Positions 34,480 to 43,414 of a stretch of DNA of 48,703 nucleotides are shown here, in pieces; within the stretch, counting starts at the first letter, position 1; the number at the start of each line of letters is the position of its first letter. The notes under the pieces are model-generated. The model did not search any database and was not told the origin of the DNA. It worked only from the letters and a program-made list of their open reading frames with translations. Origin of the DNA: Flavobacteriales bacterium (GTDB lineage: Bacteria; Bacteroidota; Bacteroidia; Flavobacteriales; BACL11); NCBI GenBank assembly GCA_018652335.1, contig JABICI010000023.1, forward strand, positions 1 through 48,703, in the 5' to 3' direction. Position numbers and translations under genes: made by a program.

Positions 34480-34656
34480 TTAGTATTTGATGATTTTCTC
34501 TGTTATATTATTACTTTCAAGTAAGTAAATATCATTATTAAAATTACTAATCTCAATTAATCTACGACTTCCACTCATCACAACATCAACTAAAATGTTA
34601 AACATCTAAATTCTAAAAGATTGGATAAATAAAATTACTGCGAGAATTCTTTTCAT
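34480..34656 (-). pseudogene. Remnant of a T9SS-secreted protein: signal peptide plus sorting tail, interior lost
   Basis: One 59-codon frame with a single internal TAG. Codons 1-16 read as a signal peptide start (MKRILAVILFIQSFRI), then TAG; the rest after the stop reads as a T9SS type A tail (RRLIEISNFNNDIYLLESN, then ITEKIIKY) ending in a proper stop. The two ends are in the same frame, so a large internal deletion with a nonsense codon explains it. The start is preceded by GGAGAGA, a Shine-Dalgarno-like run unusual in this window. This stretch is the main content of the 34394-34745 gap between the exchanger and the tRNA genes; the rest of the gap shows nothing further except a long A-tract and the terminator at 34708. 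Confidence 0.65.
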
Positions 34657-34707
34657 TTAACAATCTCTCCTAAATCAAAAAAAAAAAAAAATGAAATATA
34701 TGCAAAT

Positions 34708-34735
34708 AAAAACCCACTCAATTGAGTGGGTTTTT
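34708..34735. terminator. Bidirectional terminator of the tRNA-Ser/tRNA-Pro operon
   Basis: A 28-bp perfect palindrome: left arm AAAAACCCACTCAA, right arm its complement ending in TTTTT. It ends the minus-strand tRNA transcript 10 nt past tRNA-Pro, and can also stop plus-strand read-through from the exchanger gene. Confidence 0.92.
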
Positions 34736-34745
34736 ATTTTAAAAG

Positions 34746-34820
34746 TCGGGGTAGCAAGATTCGAACTTGCGACCTCCTGCTCCCAAAGCAGGCGCGATAA
34801 CCGGGCTACGCTATACCCCG
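34746..34820 (-). tRNA. tRNA-Pro (TGG)
   Basis: On the minus strand: acceptor CGGGGTA with TACCCCG, discriminator A. Anticodon arm CCTGC-TTTGGGA-GCAGG gives anticodon TGG. T-arm GCAAG-TTCGAAT-CTTGC. No encoded CCA. Confidence 0.97.
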
Positions 34821-34879
34821 AAAAGGTTGGCAAATTTATACTTTTTTAATTCTTATGTAAAGAATTTTAAATATAATTG

Positions 34880-34966
34880 CGGAGAGGAAGGGATTCGAAC
34901 CCCCGGTACGCGTAAGCGCACAACTCCTTAGCAGGGAGCCCCGTTCGGCCACTCCGGCACCTCTCC
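34880..34966 (-). tRNA. tRNA-Ser (GCT)
   Basis: On the minus strand: acceptor GGAGAGG with CCTCTCC, discriminator G. Anticodon loop CTGCTAA gives anticodon GCT. A long class II variable arm is present (GTGCGC...GCGTAC type), and a T-arm with TTCGAAT. It lies 59 nt upstream of tRNA-Pro on the same transcript. Confidence 0.97.
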
Positions 34967-34994
34967 AAATTTTAAAGAACATTTTAAAGGATTG

Positions 34995-35025
34995 CAAATG
35001 TATACTAATCTTAATATTTGACAAA
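34995..35025 (-). promoter_or_regulatory. Consensus Bacteroidota promoter of the tRNA-Ser/tRNA-Pro operon
   Basis: On the minus strand: TTTG (35025-35022), exactly 19 nt, then TACATTTG (35002-34995). This is the full TTTG-N19-TAnnTTTG consensus. Transcription should start near 34990, about 24 nt before tRNA-Ser. It is the best promoter in the window. Confidence 0.85.
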
Positions 35026-35091
35026 TTATATTTTAACTAAATTTAGAATGAACTTTAGAACTATTTAGAGCTATTAATTTTCACCAAATGT

Positions 35092-35099
35092 TATATTTG
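35092..35099 (+). promoter_or_regulatory. -7 promoter element (TATATTTG) of the peptide ABC transporter operon
   Basis: Exact TAnnTTTG, 18 nt before the ATG at 35118; no clear -33 element. An upstream ATG at 35088 lies before this element and is therefore not the start. Confidence 0.5.
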
Positions 35100-35117
35100 C
35101 AGACATATACAAATATT

Positions 35118-36881
35118 ATGAACAAAAAAGTACTTTTAATATCATTTATAGCTACAATTCTAATATCATGTGTTAACAATAGAGATTTATCAAAAAACAC
35201 AGTTGTTGCTCATATACTTTCACAGCCAGATGGTCTGCATCCTTTTAATGATAATTCTGTTATGAGAAGCTATGTTTTTAATTATACACAAAAGACATTA
35301 ATTAAACTTGATTTAGAAACCCTTGATTATATTCCATCTTTAGTTAAAAGGATGCCAATTGCATCAGATGACAATTTATCTTTCGAATATGAAATCAAAG
35401 ATGGTGTATTATGGGATGATGGTACAGAAATGAATGCATTAGACGTTGCCTTTTCTGTAAAACTTATGCTTTGTCCCCTAACTAATAACGCACAGATAAG
35501 AAGTAATTATTCAACAGTTATTAAAAGTATTGTGATTGATAAAAATAATCCAAAGAAATTTACAATGAATGCTCAAAACATTCATTGGGATAATAAATTT
35601 ATTTTTTCAGAATTATATATCGTACAAAAAAGCTTTTGGGACCCTAAAGGTATTCTTGACGAATTATCTTTTGAAGAAATACTTTCAGATAAATTCAACG
35701 AAACAGAAGTTCTATCAGATTGGTTTAACTCATATAATGATGCAGACAATTCCTATAAACCAAATTTGTTAGTTGGTCTTGGAGCTTATCAAGTTACAGA
35801 ATGGGAAGCGAGTCAATATATCACAATTGAAAAGAAACAAAATTGGTGGGGTGAGAATGACACATCAATCTACAATAAAGCTTACCCTGAAAAAATTATT
35901 TTTAAAATTATAAAAGAGGACGCTTCTTCTTACTTAGCATTAAAAAATCAAGAAATAGATGTGACAACAAATATTGGCACAATAAAATTGATGAAACTAC
36001 AGGAAAGAGAATACTTTAACAACAATTATGAATCTGATTTTCTTGATCAGTATTCATTTGGTTATTTAGGTATGAATATGAAACCTGATGGAATTAAACA
36101 AAAACCATTTTTTATTGATCAAAAAGTTAGAAGAGCAATGGCATACATGATTCCAGTAGATGAAATCATAGAAGTAATGATGCATGGTAAGGCAAGTAGA
36201 CAAGCTTCTTTAATTTCACCTCTTAAGAAAACATATAATGACACCTTACAACTTATCCCTTTAGATATTGATAAAGCAAAACAACTTTTAGATGAAGCTG
36301 GATGGGTTGATACTGATGGTGACAATATTAGAGACAAAGTCCTTAATGGAGTAAAAACACCATTCTCTTTTAAACTTAGTTACATGAGTTCTCCAACATC
36401 AACAGAGATAGTTTTAATGATGAAAGAAAGTATGTATAAAGCTGGAGTTGTTGCAGAACCAACTCCAATGGACTTTTCACTTTTCTACAAAAATGCAATG
36501 GATCACAACTTTGACGGTATGCTAGGTGGCTGGGGAGGAAGTGCTTCTTATTCCAATCCTATGCAATTATGGCATACATCCTCATGGGTAAATAAAGGAT
36601 CTAATTTTTGTGGTTTTGGTGATGCAGAAAGTGATGCATTAATTGAAGAAGCTAATCTAACATTAGATCCAGAAATACACAATAATGCTCTTCTTAAGTT
36701 ACAAGCAAAAGTCTATACAGATCAACCTTATGTTTTCTTATATGCGACAAAAAGAAAATTTGCAATTCATAAAAGATTTAATAACATCAACATGTACAAT
36801 GAGCGTCCTGGAGTTATGTTACAAAATCTAAATTTAAAAGCAGAGTTTAGTAATAAAAATTTAGCCCCAACAACTAATTAA
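35118..36881 (+). CDS. Peptide ABC transporter substrate-binding lipoprotein (SBP family 5, DppA/OppA type)
   Basis: A 587-residue lipoprotein with lipobox LISC (C18), started at the ATG at 35118; an upstream in-frame ATG lies ahead of the -7 element. SBP_bac_5 features: ILSQPDGLHPFND near the N-terminus, FEYEIKDGVLWDDGTEMNA (about 95-113), LKNQEIDV, DQKVRRAMAYMIPVDEI (about 335-351), and the late AKQLLDEAGWVDTDGDN. The protein delivers oligopeptides or similar ligands to the two permeases that follow (14-nt gap). Length is normal. Specificity is unknown. Confidence 0.93.
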   Translation: MNKKVLLISFIATILISCVNNRDLSKNTVVAHILSQPDGLHPFNDNSVMRSYVFNYTQKTLIKLDLETLDYIPSLVKRMPIASDDNLSFEYEIKDGVLWDDGTEMNALDVAFSVKLMLCPLTNNAQIRSNYSTVIKSIVIDKNNPKKFTMNAQNIHWDNKFIFSELYIVQKSFWDPKGILDELSFEEILSDKFNETEVLSDWFNSYNDADNSYKPNLLVGLGAYQVTEWEASQYITIEKKQNWWGENDTSIYNKAYPEKIIFKIIKEDASSYLALKNQEIDVTTNIGTIKLMKLQEREYFNNNYESDFLDQYSFGYLGMNMKPDGIKQKPFFIDQKVRRAMAYMIPVDEIIEVMMHGKASRQASLISPLKKTYNDTLQLIPLDIDKAKQLLDEAGWVDTDGDNIRDKVLNGVKTPFSFKLSYMSSPTSTEIVLMMKESMYKAGVVAEPTPMDFSLFYKNAMDHNFDGMLGGWGGSASYSNPMQLWHTSSWVNKGSNFCGFGDAESDALIEEANLTLDPEIHNNALLKLQAKVYTDQPYVFLYATKRKFAIHKRFNNINMYNERPGVMLQNLNLKAEFSNKNLAPTTN

Positions 36882-36895
36882 ATAACAGCATAAAA

Positions 36896-38374
36896 ATGTT
36901 CAAATACGCAATTAAAAGAATTTTAACTTTTATACCAATGCTAATAGCGATATCTTTACTTTCTTTCGTTATAAGTATTAATGCTCCAGGAGATCCTGTT
37001 GAAAGATTATCTAAGGCAGCAGGAAATGAAGGCTCTGCTGAAAAACAATCAGGTGCATCAAAAAAAATTAAGCAAGAATTAAGAAAAAAATTAGGTTTAG
37101 ATCTTCCTATATTCTATTTCAGCGTTACTGATTTAGCATCATGTGATACACTGTACAGAATACAGGACAAATATCATAAAAAGAATCTTGAAGCGCTTAC
37201 ACACCAAAGCGGTAATTGGCAAGCAGTTTCTGATTATTACAATGCATTACTAAAGCTTCAAAAATCACATCAGAGCATTAACATCAAATCTATCACGGCA
37301 AAAGACAGTTCATTAAACATTAATGAGGTTACTGAAGCAAATAATCAGTTTGGTGTTGAGATTGGAAGTTTATTAGAAACATCTAACAATCTTTTAATTG
37401 CTGGCAAATTTGATAAAATGAACACTCTATTAATGGAAAATATTTTTTTATCTGACATTAAACAAGAATTAAAAGAAGTTCAATATGCTAATAATAATTT
37501 AATATCTGAATCACAAACTTGGAAAACATATATACCAAACATGAACTTTTATGGAGCTAAAAATCAATACCATCTTTGGTTATTTGGTAACGGTAAAGAA
37601 CGTAAAGGTTTAATACGGGGTGACTTTGGAATATCTTACATTGATAGTCAGCCAATACAAGATAAAATTTGGCAAAAGGTAGGAATATCTTTTTCACTTT
37701 CATTAATATCAATATTCTTAGCATATTTAATTAGTATCCCTATTGGAATTTATTCAGCTTATAAAAAAGATTCAGTTGCTGACAAAGGAATGTCACTCAT
37801 ACTTTTTATTCTATACTCAATGCCATCTTTTTTTGTTGGTACATTATTATTACTTCAATTTGCAAACCCTGATAATTTAAGTTGGTTTCCTGTCTCTGGT
37901 ATTCAAGATCCAACATTATTTGATCCAGAATGGAACATGTGGCAAAAAATTAAGCATCGATTACCATTCTTAATATTACCAATCATTACTTATACATATG
38001 GTTCATTTGCATTTTTAAGTAGAATTATGAGAGTTGGTATGATTGATATAGTCACACAAGATTATATTAGAACTGCAAGAGCGAAGGGACTTGGAGAGTC
38101 TAAAGTTATTTTAAAACATGCTTTAAGAAATTCATTATTGCCAGTTATAACTGTTTTTGCTGCAATATTTCCAATGGCAATAGGAGGAAGTATAATTATA
38201 GAGGTAATATTCTCAATACCTGGAATGGGAGTTGAAATTTTTAATTCAATATTAAATTATGACTATCCAATGATTATTACTGTATTTACACTTTCAGGCT
38301 TCCTAACAATGATTGGATATTTAGTATCTGATATTTTATACGCAGTAGTGGACCCTAGAATTTCATACAAATAA
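36896..38374 (+). CDS. Peptide ABC transporter permease (DppB/OppB type) with large periplasmic insertion
   Basis: A 492-residue inner-membrane permease; ordinary DppB is about 310-340 residues. Membrane helix 1 is at about 11-29 with the following SINAPGDPVERL motif. A long hydrophilic and partly coiled region (about 50-240) separates it from the core of five helices, about 255-480. The EAA-type coupling loop TARAKGLGESKVILKHALRN lies at about 397-416. The insertion holds Lys/Gln-rich helical stretches and a motif like FGNGKERKGLIRGDFGISY where the normal family sequence resumes. It forms a pair with the next permease (4-nt gap). Confidence 0.92.
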   Translation: MFKYAIKRILTFIPMLIAISLLSFVISINAPGDPVERLSKAAGNEGSAEKQSGASKKIKQELRKKLGLDLPIFYFSVTDLASCDTLYRIQDKYHKKNLEALTHQSGNWQAVSDYYNALLKLQKSHQSINIKSITAKDSSLNINEVTEANNQFGVEIGSLLETSNNLLIAGKFDKMNTLLMENIFLSDIKQELKEVQYANNNLISESQTWKTYIPNMNFYGAKNQYHLWLFGNGKERKGLIRGDFGISYIDSQPIQDKIWQKVGISFSLSLISIFLAYLISIPIGIYSAYKKDSVADKGMSLILFILYSMPSFFVGTLLLLQFANPDNLSWFPVSGIQDPTLFDPEWNMWQKIKHRLPFLILPIITYTYGSFAFLSRIMRVGMIDIVTQDYIRTARAKGLGESKVILKHALRNSLLPVITVFAAIFPMAIGGSIIIEVIFSIPGMGVEIFNSILNYDYPMIITVFTLSGFLTMIGYLVSDILYAVVDPRISYK

Positions 38375-38378
38375 GATT

Positions 38379-39701
38379 ATGCATAATACTAACAAAGAAT
38401 TTTCGTTTAAAAAATACGCTTGGACACAATTTAAAAAGAATAAAATAGCTTTAGTCTGTTTATATTTACTTTTTACATTAATTATTTTAGCTGTTTTTGC
38501 ACCATATATTGCAAACGACCGCCCACTCTATGCTGTTTACAACGGCAAAACATTATTCCCGGCATTTGCAAGTGAAACGAGATCTGATTCTATTTACAAA
38601 AATGGAGAATTTACTCATGTATTGCAATATGATATAACTGATTGGAGAAGCTTAGACTTAAAATCAGTAGTATGGGCTCCTATCCCATATTCTCCATCTA
38701 GTATGGATAGATACAATAGAGATTATGCATCTCCCTCAGGAAAGCAAAGGTTTAAAAATAAAGAAGGAAATATTGTTGAAATCCCTTCTAAATTCAGACA
38801 TAAATTAGGTACTGATGGTATTGGAAGAGATCTTGCTGCTGGATTAATACATGGTACTAGAATTTCATTAATGGTAGGCCTTGTCTCAATGGGAATTGCA
38901 GCTCTAATCGGTATAATATTAGGTGCACTAGCAGGTTTTTTTGGTGACAATAAATTACAAATGCCAAGAATTAAATATTGGATGACTTTATTTGGTCTAT
39001 TTATGGGAATTTTTTATGGATTTGGTCAAAGAAAATACATTTTATCTGATGCATTTGGAACAAGTATATCAAACGGAATATTACAAACGTTAATAAGTGT
39101 TATAATTATTTTTGGAACAATTTTCTTATTTAGAAAATTAAGTTTACTACTAAAATTTAGATATCTAAAAGATGAAACGAATATACCTATCGACACATTC
39201 GTATCAAGAGGAATAGAGCTATTAAATTCAATTCCAAGATTATTGTTAATTATTACAATAACTGCTGTAGTAGAAAGAAGCATTTGGATTGTAATGATAA
39301 TTATTGGTCTAACTAGTTGGACAGGAATTGCAAGATTCACAAGGGCTGAATTTCTTAGAATTCGTTCTTTAGAATTTGTTCAAGCAGCTGAATCTTTAGG
39401 ATTTTCATCAGTAAGAACAATATTCAAACATGCGTTACCTAATGCGCTTGCACCTGTTTTTGTAAGTATTGCATTTGGAATAGCATCAGCAATCTTAATC
39501 GAAAGTGGATTATCGTTTTTAGGAATAGGTGTCCCAACTGATATTGTAACTTGGGGCTCATTATTAAATCTGGGAAGACAAAACCTAGAAGCATGGTGGT
39601 TAATTATATATCCAGGTATGGCTATATTTATTACAATAACAATATATAATATGATTGCTGAAGCTTCAAGAGATGCATTAGATCCAAAACTAAAAAGTTA
39701 A
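38379..39701 (+). CDS. Peptide ABC transporter permease (DppC/OppC type) with insertions
   Basis: A 440-residue partner permease; usual DppC is about 300. The N-terminus has a basic cytoplasmic tail and helix (about 24-45), then a hydrophilic insertion (about 50-140: TRSDSIYKNG, WAPIPYSPSSMDRY) before HKLGTDGIGRDLAAGLIHGTRISL, where the normal family sequence starts. A second insertion with hydrophobic helices (about 195-265) splits the core. The coupling loop is RSLEFVQAAESLGFSSVRTI (about 326-345). No ATPase gene (DppD/DppF) follows; the next gene is paaE on the other strand. Confidence 0.9.
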   Translation: MHNTNKEFSFKKYAWTQFKKNKIALVCLYLLFTLIILAVFAPYIANDRPLYAVYNGKTLFPAFASETRSDSIYKNGEFTHVLQYDITDWRSLDLKSVVWAPIPYSPSSMDRYNRDYASPSGKQRFKNKEGNIVEIPSKFRHKLGTDGIGRDLAAGLIHGTRISLMVGLVSMGIAALIGIILGALAGFFGDNKLQMPRIKYWMTLFGLFMGIFYGFGQRKYILSDAFGTSISNGILQTLISVIIIFGTIFLFRKLSLLLKFRYLKDETNIPIDTFVSRGIELLNSIPRLLLIITITAVVERSIWIVMIIIGLTSWTGIARFTRAEFLRIRSLEFVQAAESLGFSSVRTIFKHALPNALAPVFVSIAFGIASAILIESGLSFLGIGVPTDIVTWGSLLNLGRQNLEAWWLIIYPGMAIFITITIYNMIAEASRDALDPKLKS

Positions 39702-39719
39702 GAAAAAGTTTATTATAAA

Positions 39720-40760
39720 TTACATTTCGTCAAAATCAACAACAACTTTATCAGATGCTGGCCTAGCTTGACAACCTAAGACGTAACCTTCCTTAACTTC
39801 ATCTTCTGAAAGAGAATAATTAGCGTCCATTATAACGGAACCTTGCATGACCTTTGCTCTACAAGTACAACATACAGCCCCTTTACAAGAAAAGGGAACA
39901 TCTGCACCTTTTTCCATTGCTGCATCTAAAATTGTTTGTCCTTTACTTGATAATGTAAATTCAAAATCTTCACCATCAACACAAACAGTAACATTTGAAA
40001 TTATCTCATCATTGTTTAAAGAATTAGTATCATCTTTTTTATCTACTGAAAATCTTTCAAAATGAATATTTGATTGATTAATATTGTTTAATAGAAGTAA
40101 CTCATTTGTATTATCAATAATTTGTCCAGGCCCACAAATAAAGAAATCATTAGCTTGTTTTATTTCACTAAATGTATTTAGTAAATTTTGTAAACTATCT
40201 TTATCTATTCTTCCAAAAAAAGAAGATTGAACTTTTTCTTGAGAATAGAACCAATGAATTTTCAATCTGTTTGGATAATTTTTTTCTAATTCTTCAAGAA
40301 CAATCTTGAACATTACACTTGATGAATTACGATTACTATAAATTAAAGTAACTTTTGAAGTTGTAGAACTATTTAATTCTGATTTAATCATAGATAGAAT
40401 CGGAGTAATACCACTTCCTGCACAAATACCTACAATATGATTATTTTTAGTAGATAAAGTAAAATTACCACTTGGAGGCATAATATCTAATGAGTCTCCA
40501 ACACTAATATCTTTTGTTAGAAATGTAGACATTTTACCACCTTCAACTAATTTAACACCTATTGCTAATCCCTCATCTAATGTTGAGCATATTGAATATG
40601 CTCTTCTCTCCTCAATTCCATTAATAACTGACTTTACAGTAATGTATTGACCAGCAATAAAGTTAAAATCAGATGAATTTTCTGTGTCAAAACTTAATTG
40701 TACAGAATCTTTAGTTAATCTTTTAATAGACTTAATTGGAAGAGAGAAAAATGAGTTCAT
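39720..40760 (-). CDS. paaE: Phenylacetyl-CoA epoxidase reductase subunit PaaE
   Basis: A 346-residue electron-transfer protein: FAD domain with RRAYSICST, NAD(P) domain with GICAGSGITPILSM and FICGPGQI, and a C-terminal plant-type 2Fe-2S domain (FSCKGAVCCTCRAKVM, then GYVLGCQARP, about 295-335). It passes electrons from NADPH to the di-iron PaaA/PaaC. The ATG at 40760 is chosen over an in-frame TTG at 40775, which would lie inside the -7 element. Unlike E. coli, where paaE is fifth in paaABCDE, here it is divergent from paaA. Confidence 0.93.
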   Translation of the reverse strand: MNSFFSLPIKSIKRLTKDSVQLSFDTENSSDFNFIAGQYITVKSVINGIEERRAYSICSTLDEGLAIGVKLVEGGKMSTFLTKDISVGDSLDIMPPSGNFTLSTKNNHIVGICAGSGITPILSMIKSELNSSTTSKVTLIYSNRNSSSVMFKIVLEELEKNYPNRLKIHWFYSQEKVQSSFFGRIDKDSLQNLLNTFSEIKQANDFFICGPGQIIDNTNELLLLNNINQSNIHFERFSVDKKDDTNSLNNDEIISNVTVCVDGEDFEFTLSSKGQTILDAAMEKGADVPFSCKGAVCCTCRAKVMQGSVIMDANYSLSEDEVKEGYVLGCQARPASDKVVVDFDEM

Positions 40761-40772
40761 TATTTTTTTTTG

Positions 40773-40780
40773 CAAAAATA
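40773..40780 (-). promoter_or_regulatory. -7 promoter element (TATTTTTG) of paaE
   Basis: Exact TAnnTTTG on the minus strand, 12 nt before the ATG. Together with 40899-40906 it defines the divergent paaE-paaA control region. Confidence 0.45.
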
Positions 40781-40898
40781 ACCAATTTTTATGTAAATAT
40801 TATACTATGCAATACAACTATGTTTTATTAAAAAATTAAAGTAAGTAACAATAATTCAAATTATAATATCAATCAATAAAGAACTATTATTTATTACT

Positions 40899-40906
40899 TA
40901 AATTTG
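40899..40906 (+). promoter_or_regulatory. -7 promoter element (TAAATTTG) of the paaA operon
   Basis: Exact TAnnTTTG, 16 nt before the paaA ATG. No -33 TTTG at proper distance and no clear palindrome for a PaaR/PaaX-type operator was found in the 162-bp divergent region. Confidence 0.5.
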
Positions 40907-40922
40907 CAAAAAAGAAATAACT

Positions 40923-41846
40923 ATGACAGAGGAGAAATTTCAAAAACGTATTGATAGAGAAGAGAAAATCGAACCAAAAGATTGGATGCCTGAAGGATAC
41001 AGAAAGCATTTAATTAGGCAAATATCTCAGCATGCACATTCTGAAATTATTGGTATGCAACCTGAAGGTAATTGGATTTCAAGAGCTCCTTCACTTAGAG
41101 CAAAAATGATTTTACTTGCAAAGGTACAAGATGAAGCAGGTCATGGACTCTATCTATATTCAGCTTGTGAGACATTAGGAGTTAGCCGCCAAGAACTTGT
41201 TTCACAATTACATTCAGGTAAAGCAAAATATTCCTCAATCTTTAATTACCCGACTCTAAGCTGGGCTGATATGGGTGCTATTGGATGGTTAGTTGATGGT
41301 GCTGCGATTGTTAACCAAGTCTCACTACAAAGAACTTCATTTGGCCCTTATTCAAGAGGGATGGTTAAGATTTGTAAAGAAGAAAGTTTTCATCAAAGGC
41401 AAGGATATGAAATAATGGCTCAAATGGCACAAGGAACATCTGAGCAGAAAGCTATGGCGCAAGATGCGCTGAACAGATTCTGGTGGCCATCTATAATGAT
41501 GTTTGGTCCTAATGACTCAGATTCTCCAAGAACAGGTAATGCTATGAAATGGAAAATTAAAAGAAAAACAAATGATGAGTTAAGACAGGAATTTATTGAT
41601 AAAACTGTAAATCAAGCTGAGATAATAGGACTTACTATTCCAGATAAAGACTTAAAATGGAACGATGAAAGACAACATTATGATTTTGGTGAAATGGATT
41701 GGGATGAATTCTGGAGTGTTGTTAATGGTAATGGACCTTGCAATAAACAACGATTAAATCATCATAAAAAAGCACATGATGATGGTCAATGGGTACGTGA
41801 AGCTGCCAAATCATATTCACAAAAAAAAGAACTAATAGCAAACTAA
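40923..41846 (+). CDS. paaA: 1,2-phenylacetyl-CoA epoxidase subunit A (catalytic)
   Basis: A 307-residue ferritin-like di-iron oxygenase subunit that epoxidises the ring of phenylacetyl-CoA. Family segments: [71 protein letters not shown] followed by FHQRQGYE. The E/H residues in DEAGH and EESFH are the diiron ligands expected from the family. It is first in the paa operon, with a TAAATTTG element 16 nt upstream; paaB follows after 10 nt. Confidence 0.97.
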   Translation: MTEEKFQKRIDREEKIEPKDWMPEGYRKHLIRQISQHAHSEIIGMQPEGNWISRAPSLRAKMILLAKVQDEAGHGLYLYSACETLGVSRQELVSQLHSGKAKYSSIFNYPTLSWADMGAIGWLVDGAAIVNQVSLQRTSFGPYSRGMVKICKEESFHQRQGYEIMAQMAQGTSEQKAMAQDALNRFWWPSIMMFGPNDSDSPRTGNAMKWKIKRKTNDELRQEFIDKTVNQAEIIGLTIPDKDLKWNDERQHYDFGEMDWDEFWSVVNGNGPCNKQRLNHHKKAHDDGQWVREAAKSYSQKKELIAN

Positions 41847-41856
41847 ATATATTTAT

Positions 41857-42141
41857 ATGTCAGAAAACAGAACTGTCTGGGAAGTATTTATACAGAGTAA
41901 AAATGGACTTGCTCACAAACATGTAGGCAATGTTCATGCTGAAGATAAAATAATGGCATTAGAAAATGCCAGAGAACTCTATACAAGAAGAAATGAAGGT
42001 TCTTGTATTTGGGTTGTAAAATCAAAGGACATCATTTCTTCTGAGTCAGAAGATGGTGAAGCATTCTTTGATCCATCTAACGATAAAATGTATAGACATC
42101 CAACTTTCTACACAATGCCTGAAGGATCAAAATATATTTAA
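41857..42141 (+). CDS. paaB: 1,2-phenylacetyl-CoA epoxidase subunit B
   Basis: A 94-residue PaaB-family protein, identified by TVWEVFIQSKNGLAHKHVGN, ALENARELYTRRNEG and SIWVV-type SCIWVVKSKDI. PaaB bridges the PaaA-PaaC complexes. Length is normal. Placed between paaA and paaC (gaps 10 and 1 nt). Confidence 0.96.
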   Translation: MSENRTVWEVFIQSKNGLAHKHVGNVHAEDKIMALENARELYTRRNEGSCIWVVKSKDIISSESEDGEAFFDPSNDKMYRHPTFYTMPEGSKYI

Positions 42142-42142
42142 T

Positions 42143-42892
42143 ATGAATAATGAATTATTAACATACACACTTAGAATAGCAGATAACTCATTAATTTTAG
42201 GCCAAAGAATGAGCGAATGGTGTTCAAAAGGACCTACCTTAGAAGAAGACATAGCATTGTCAAATATCTCACTTGACTTATTTGGTCAAGCAAATGGATT
42301 CTACTCATATGCTTCACAATTAGACGGAAATAAATCTCCTGATGATTTGGCATTTCTTAGAAACGAAAGAGAATTCTTTAATCAGCAAATTGTTGAATTA
42401 GAAAATATAGATTTTGGTAATACTATTGTAAGAAACTTTCTGTATGATAGTTATAATTTTTTGTTTTATTCTTCATTAAAAAATAGTAAAGATGACACTC
42501 TCTCTGCACTAGCTTCAAAATCACTAAAAGAAGTAAAATATCATCTAAGACACTCTAAAAACTGGCTAATTAGACTTGGTGACGGTACAGAGTTTTCAAA
42601 AGAAAAAGTACAAAAATCATTAGAAAGTATTTGGCAATATACACACGATATGTTTAGCATGGATGAAATTGATAATAAAATGTATAGATTAAATATTGGT
42701 GTAAACAATTCTAATTTGAAAGTTGAGTGGGACAGAATTATTAATGAAACATTAATAGAAGCAAAATTAGTTCGTCCTAAAGATGGGTATAATGCAAAAG
42801 GTGGAAAAAATGGAATGCACACTGAGCATTTAGGTTTTCTATTAGCAGAAATGCAATTTTTACAAAGAGCATATCCAAATGCAAAGTGGTAA
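42143..42892 (+). CDS. paaC: 1,2-phenylacetyl-CoA epoxidase subunit C
   Basis: A 249-residue ferritin-like structural partner of PaaA. Segments: RIADNSLILGQRMSEWC near the start, DIALSNISLDLFGQANGF, SLKEVKYHLRHSKNWLIRLGDG and the end GGKNGMHTEHLGFLLAEMQ. The ATG at 42143, one base after paaB, is used; an earlier in-frame start at 42053 lies inside paaB and would add 30 unrelated residues. It overlaps paaD by 14 nt. Confidence 0.95.
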   Translation: MNNELLTYTLRIADNSLILGQRMSEWCSKGPTLEEDIALSNISLDLFGQANGFYSYASQLDGNKSPDDLAFLRNEREFFNQQIVELENIDFGNTIVRNFLYDSYNFLFYSSLKNSKDDTLSALASKSLKEVKYHLRHSKNWLIRLGDGTEFSKEKVQKSLESIWQYTHDMFSMDEIDNKMYRLNIGVNNSNLKVEWDRIINETLIEAKLVRPKDGYNAKGGKNGMHTEHLGFLLAEMQFLQRAYPNAKW

Positions 42893-43331
42893 AATAAAAG
42901 AGATATGGAAACTATTAGATTCTGTTCCAGATCCTGAAATTCCTGTAATTTCCGTTGTAGAACTTGGCGTAGTTAGAAACATTTCATTTACTAATAATGC
43001 TTACCAAATTTTAATTACACCAACCTATTCAGGATGTCCAGCAGTTAAAACATTCATTGATGACATTAAAAGTTGTTTAAAAACAAACAAAATATTTAAT
43101 TTTGATATAAAAATTATTTATGCTCCAGCTTGGACAACAGATTGGATGTCAGTAGAAACAAAAGAAAAACTTAGAAAATATGGTATATCTCCACCATCTA
43201 ACAAAGTTGTTTGTCCTCAATGCAACTCATCAAATACAGTACTTGTAAGTGAATTTGGAGCAACAGCATGTAAATCTTTTCATAAATGTTCAGAATGCTT
43301 AGAGCCGTTTGAACACTTCAAATGCATCTAG
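42879..43331 (+). CDS. paaD: Phenylacetate epoxidase maturation factor PaaD
   Basis: A 150-residue MIP18/DUF59-type protein (about 5-100: SVPDPEIPVISVVELGVV, TPTYSGCPAVKTF, YAPAWTTDWMS) followed by a C-terminal zinc-ribbon-like part (CPQC at about 113-116, then C and CSEC). PaaD is thought to help insert the metal or Fe-S centres of the epoxidase system. It overlaps paaC by 14 nt. An 83-nt gap to the next gene is the largest inside the early operon; no promoter or terminator is evident there. Confidence 0.93.
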   Translation: MQSGKIKEIWKLLDSVPDPEIPVISVVELGVVRNISFTNNAYQILITPTYSGCPAVKTFIDDIKSCLKTNKIFNFDIKIIYAPAWTTDWMSVETKEKLRKYGISPPSNKVVCPQCNSSNTVLVSEFGATACKSFHKCSECLEPFEHFKCI

Positions 43332-43414
43332 TTAATTGATTCATTTTAAGGTAATTTTAAAGAGTTTAGAAATCAATTTGAAATTAGTATTTTAGCAATA
43401 AATCTAAAGATATA

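Noticed and set aside
34660-34695. A long A-tract before the terminator as an origin or recombination site
   Set aside because: It is a simple homopolymer in AT-rich DNA; similar tracts occur before the ATG at 7362.
34836-35024. 62-residue open frame over tRNA-Ser on the minus strand
   Set aside because: It is the tRNA gene and its promoter read as protein; no protein-like features.
42053-42142. Early start of paaC inside paaB
   Set aside because: Adds 30 residues with no similarity to PaaC; the ATG one base after paaB is the normal position.
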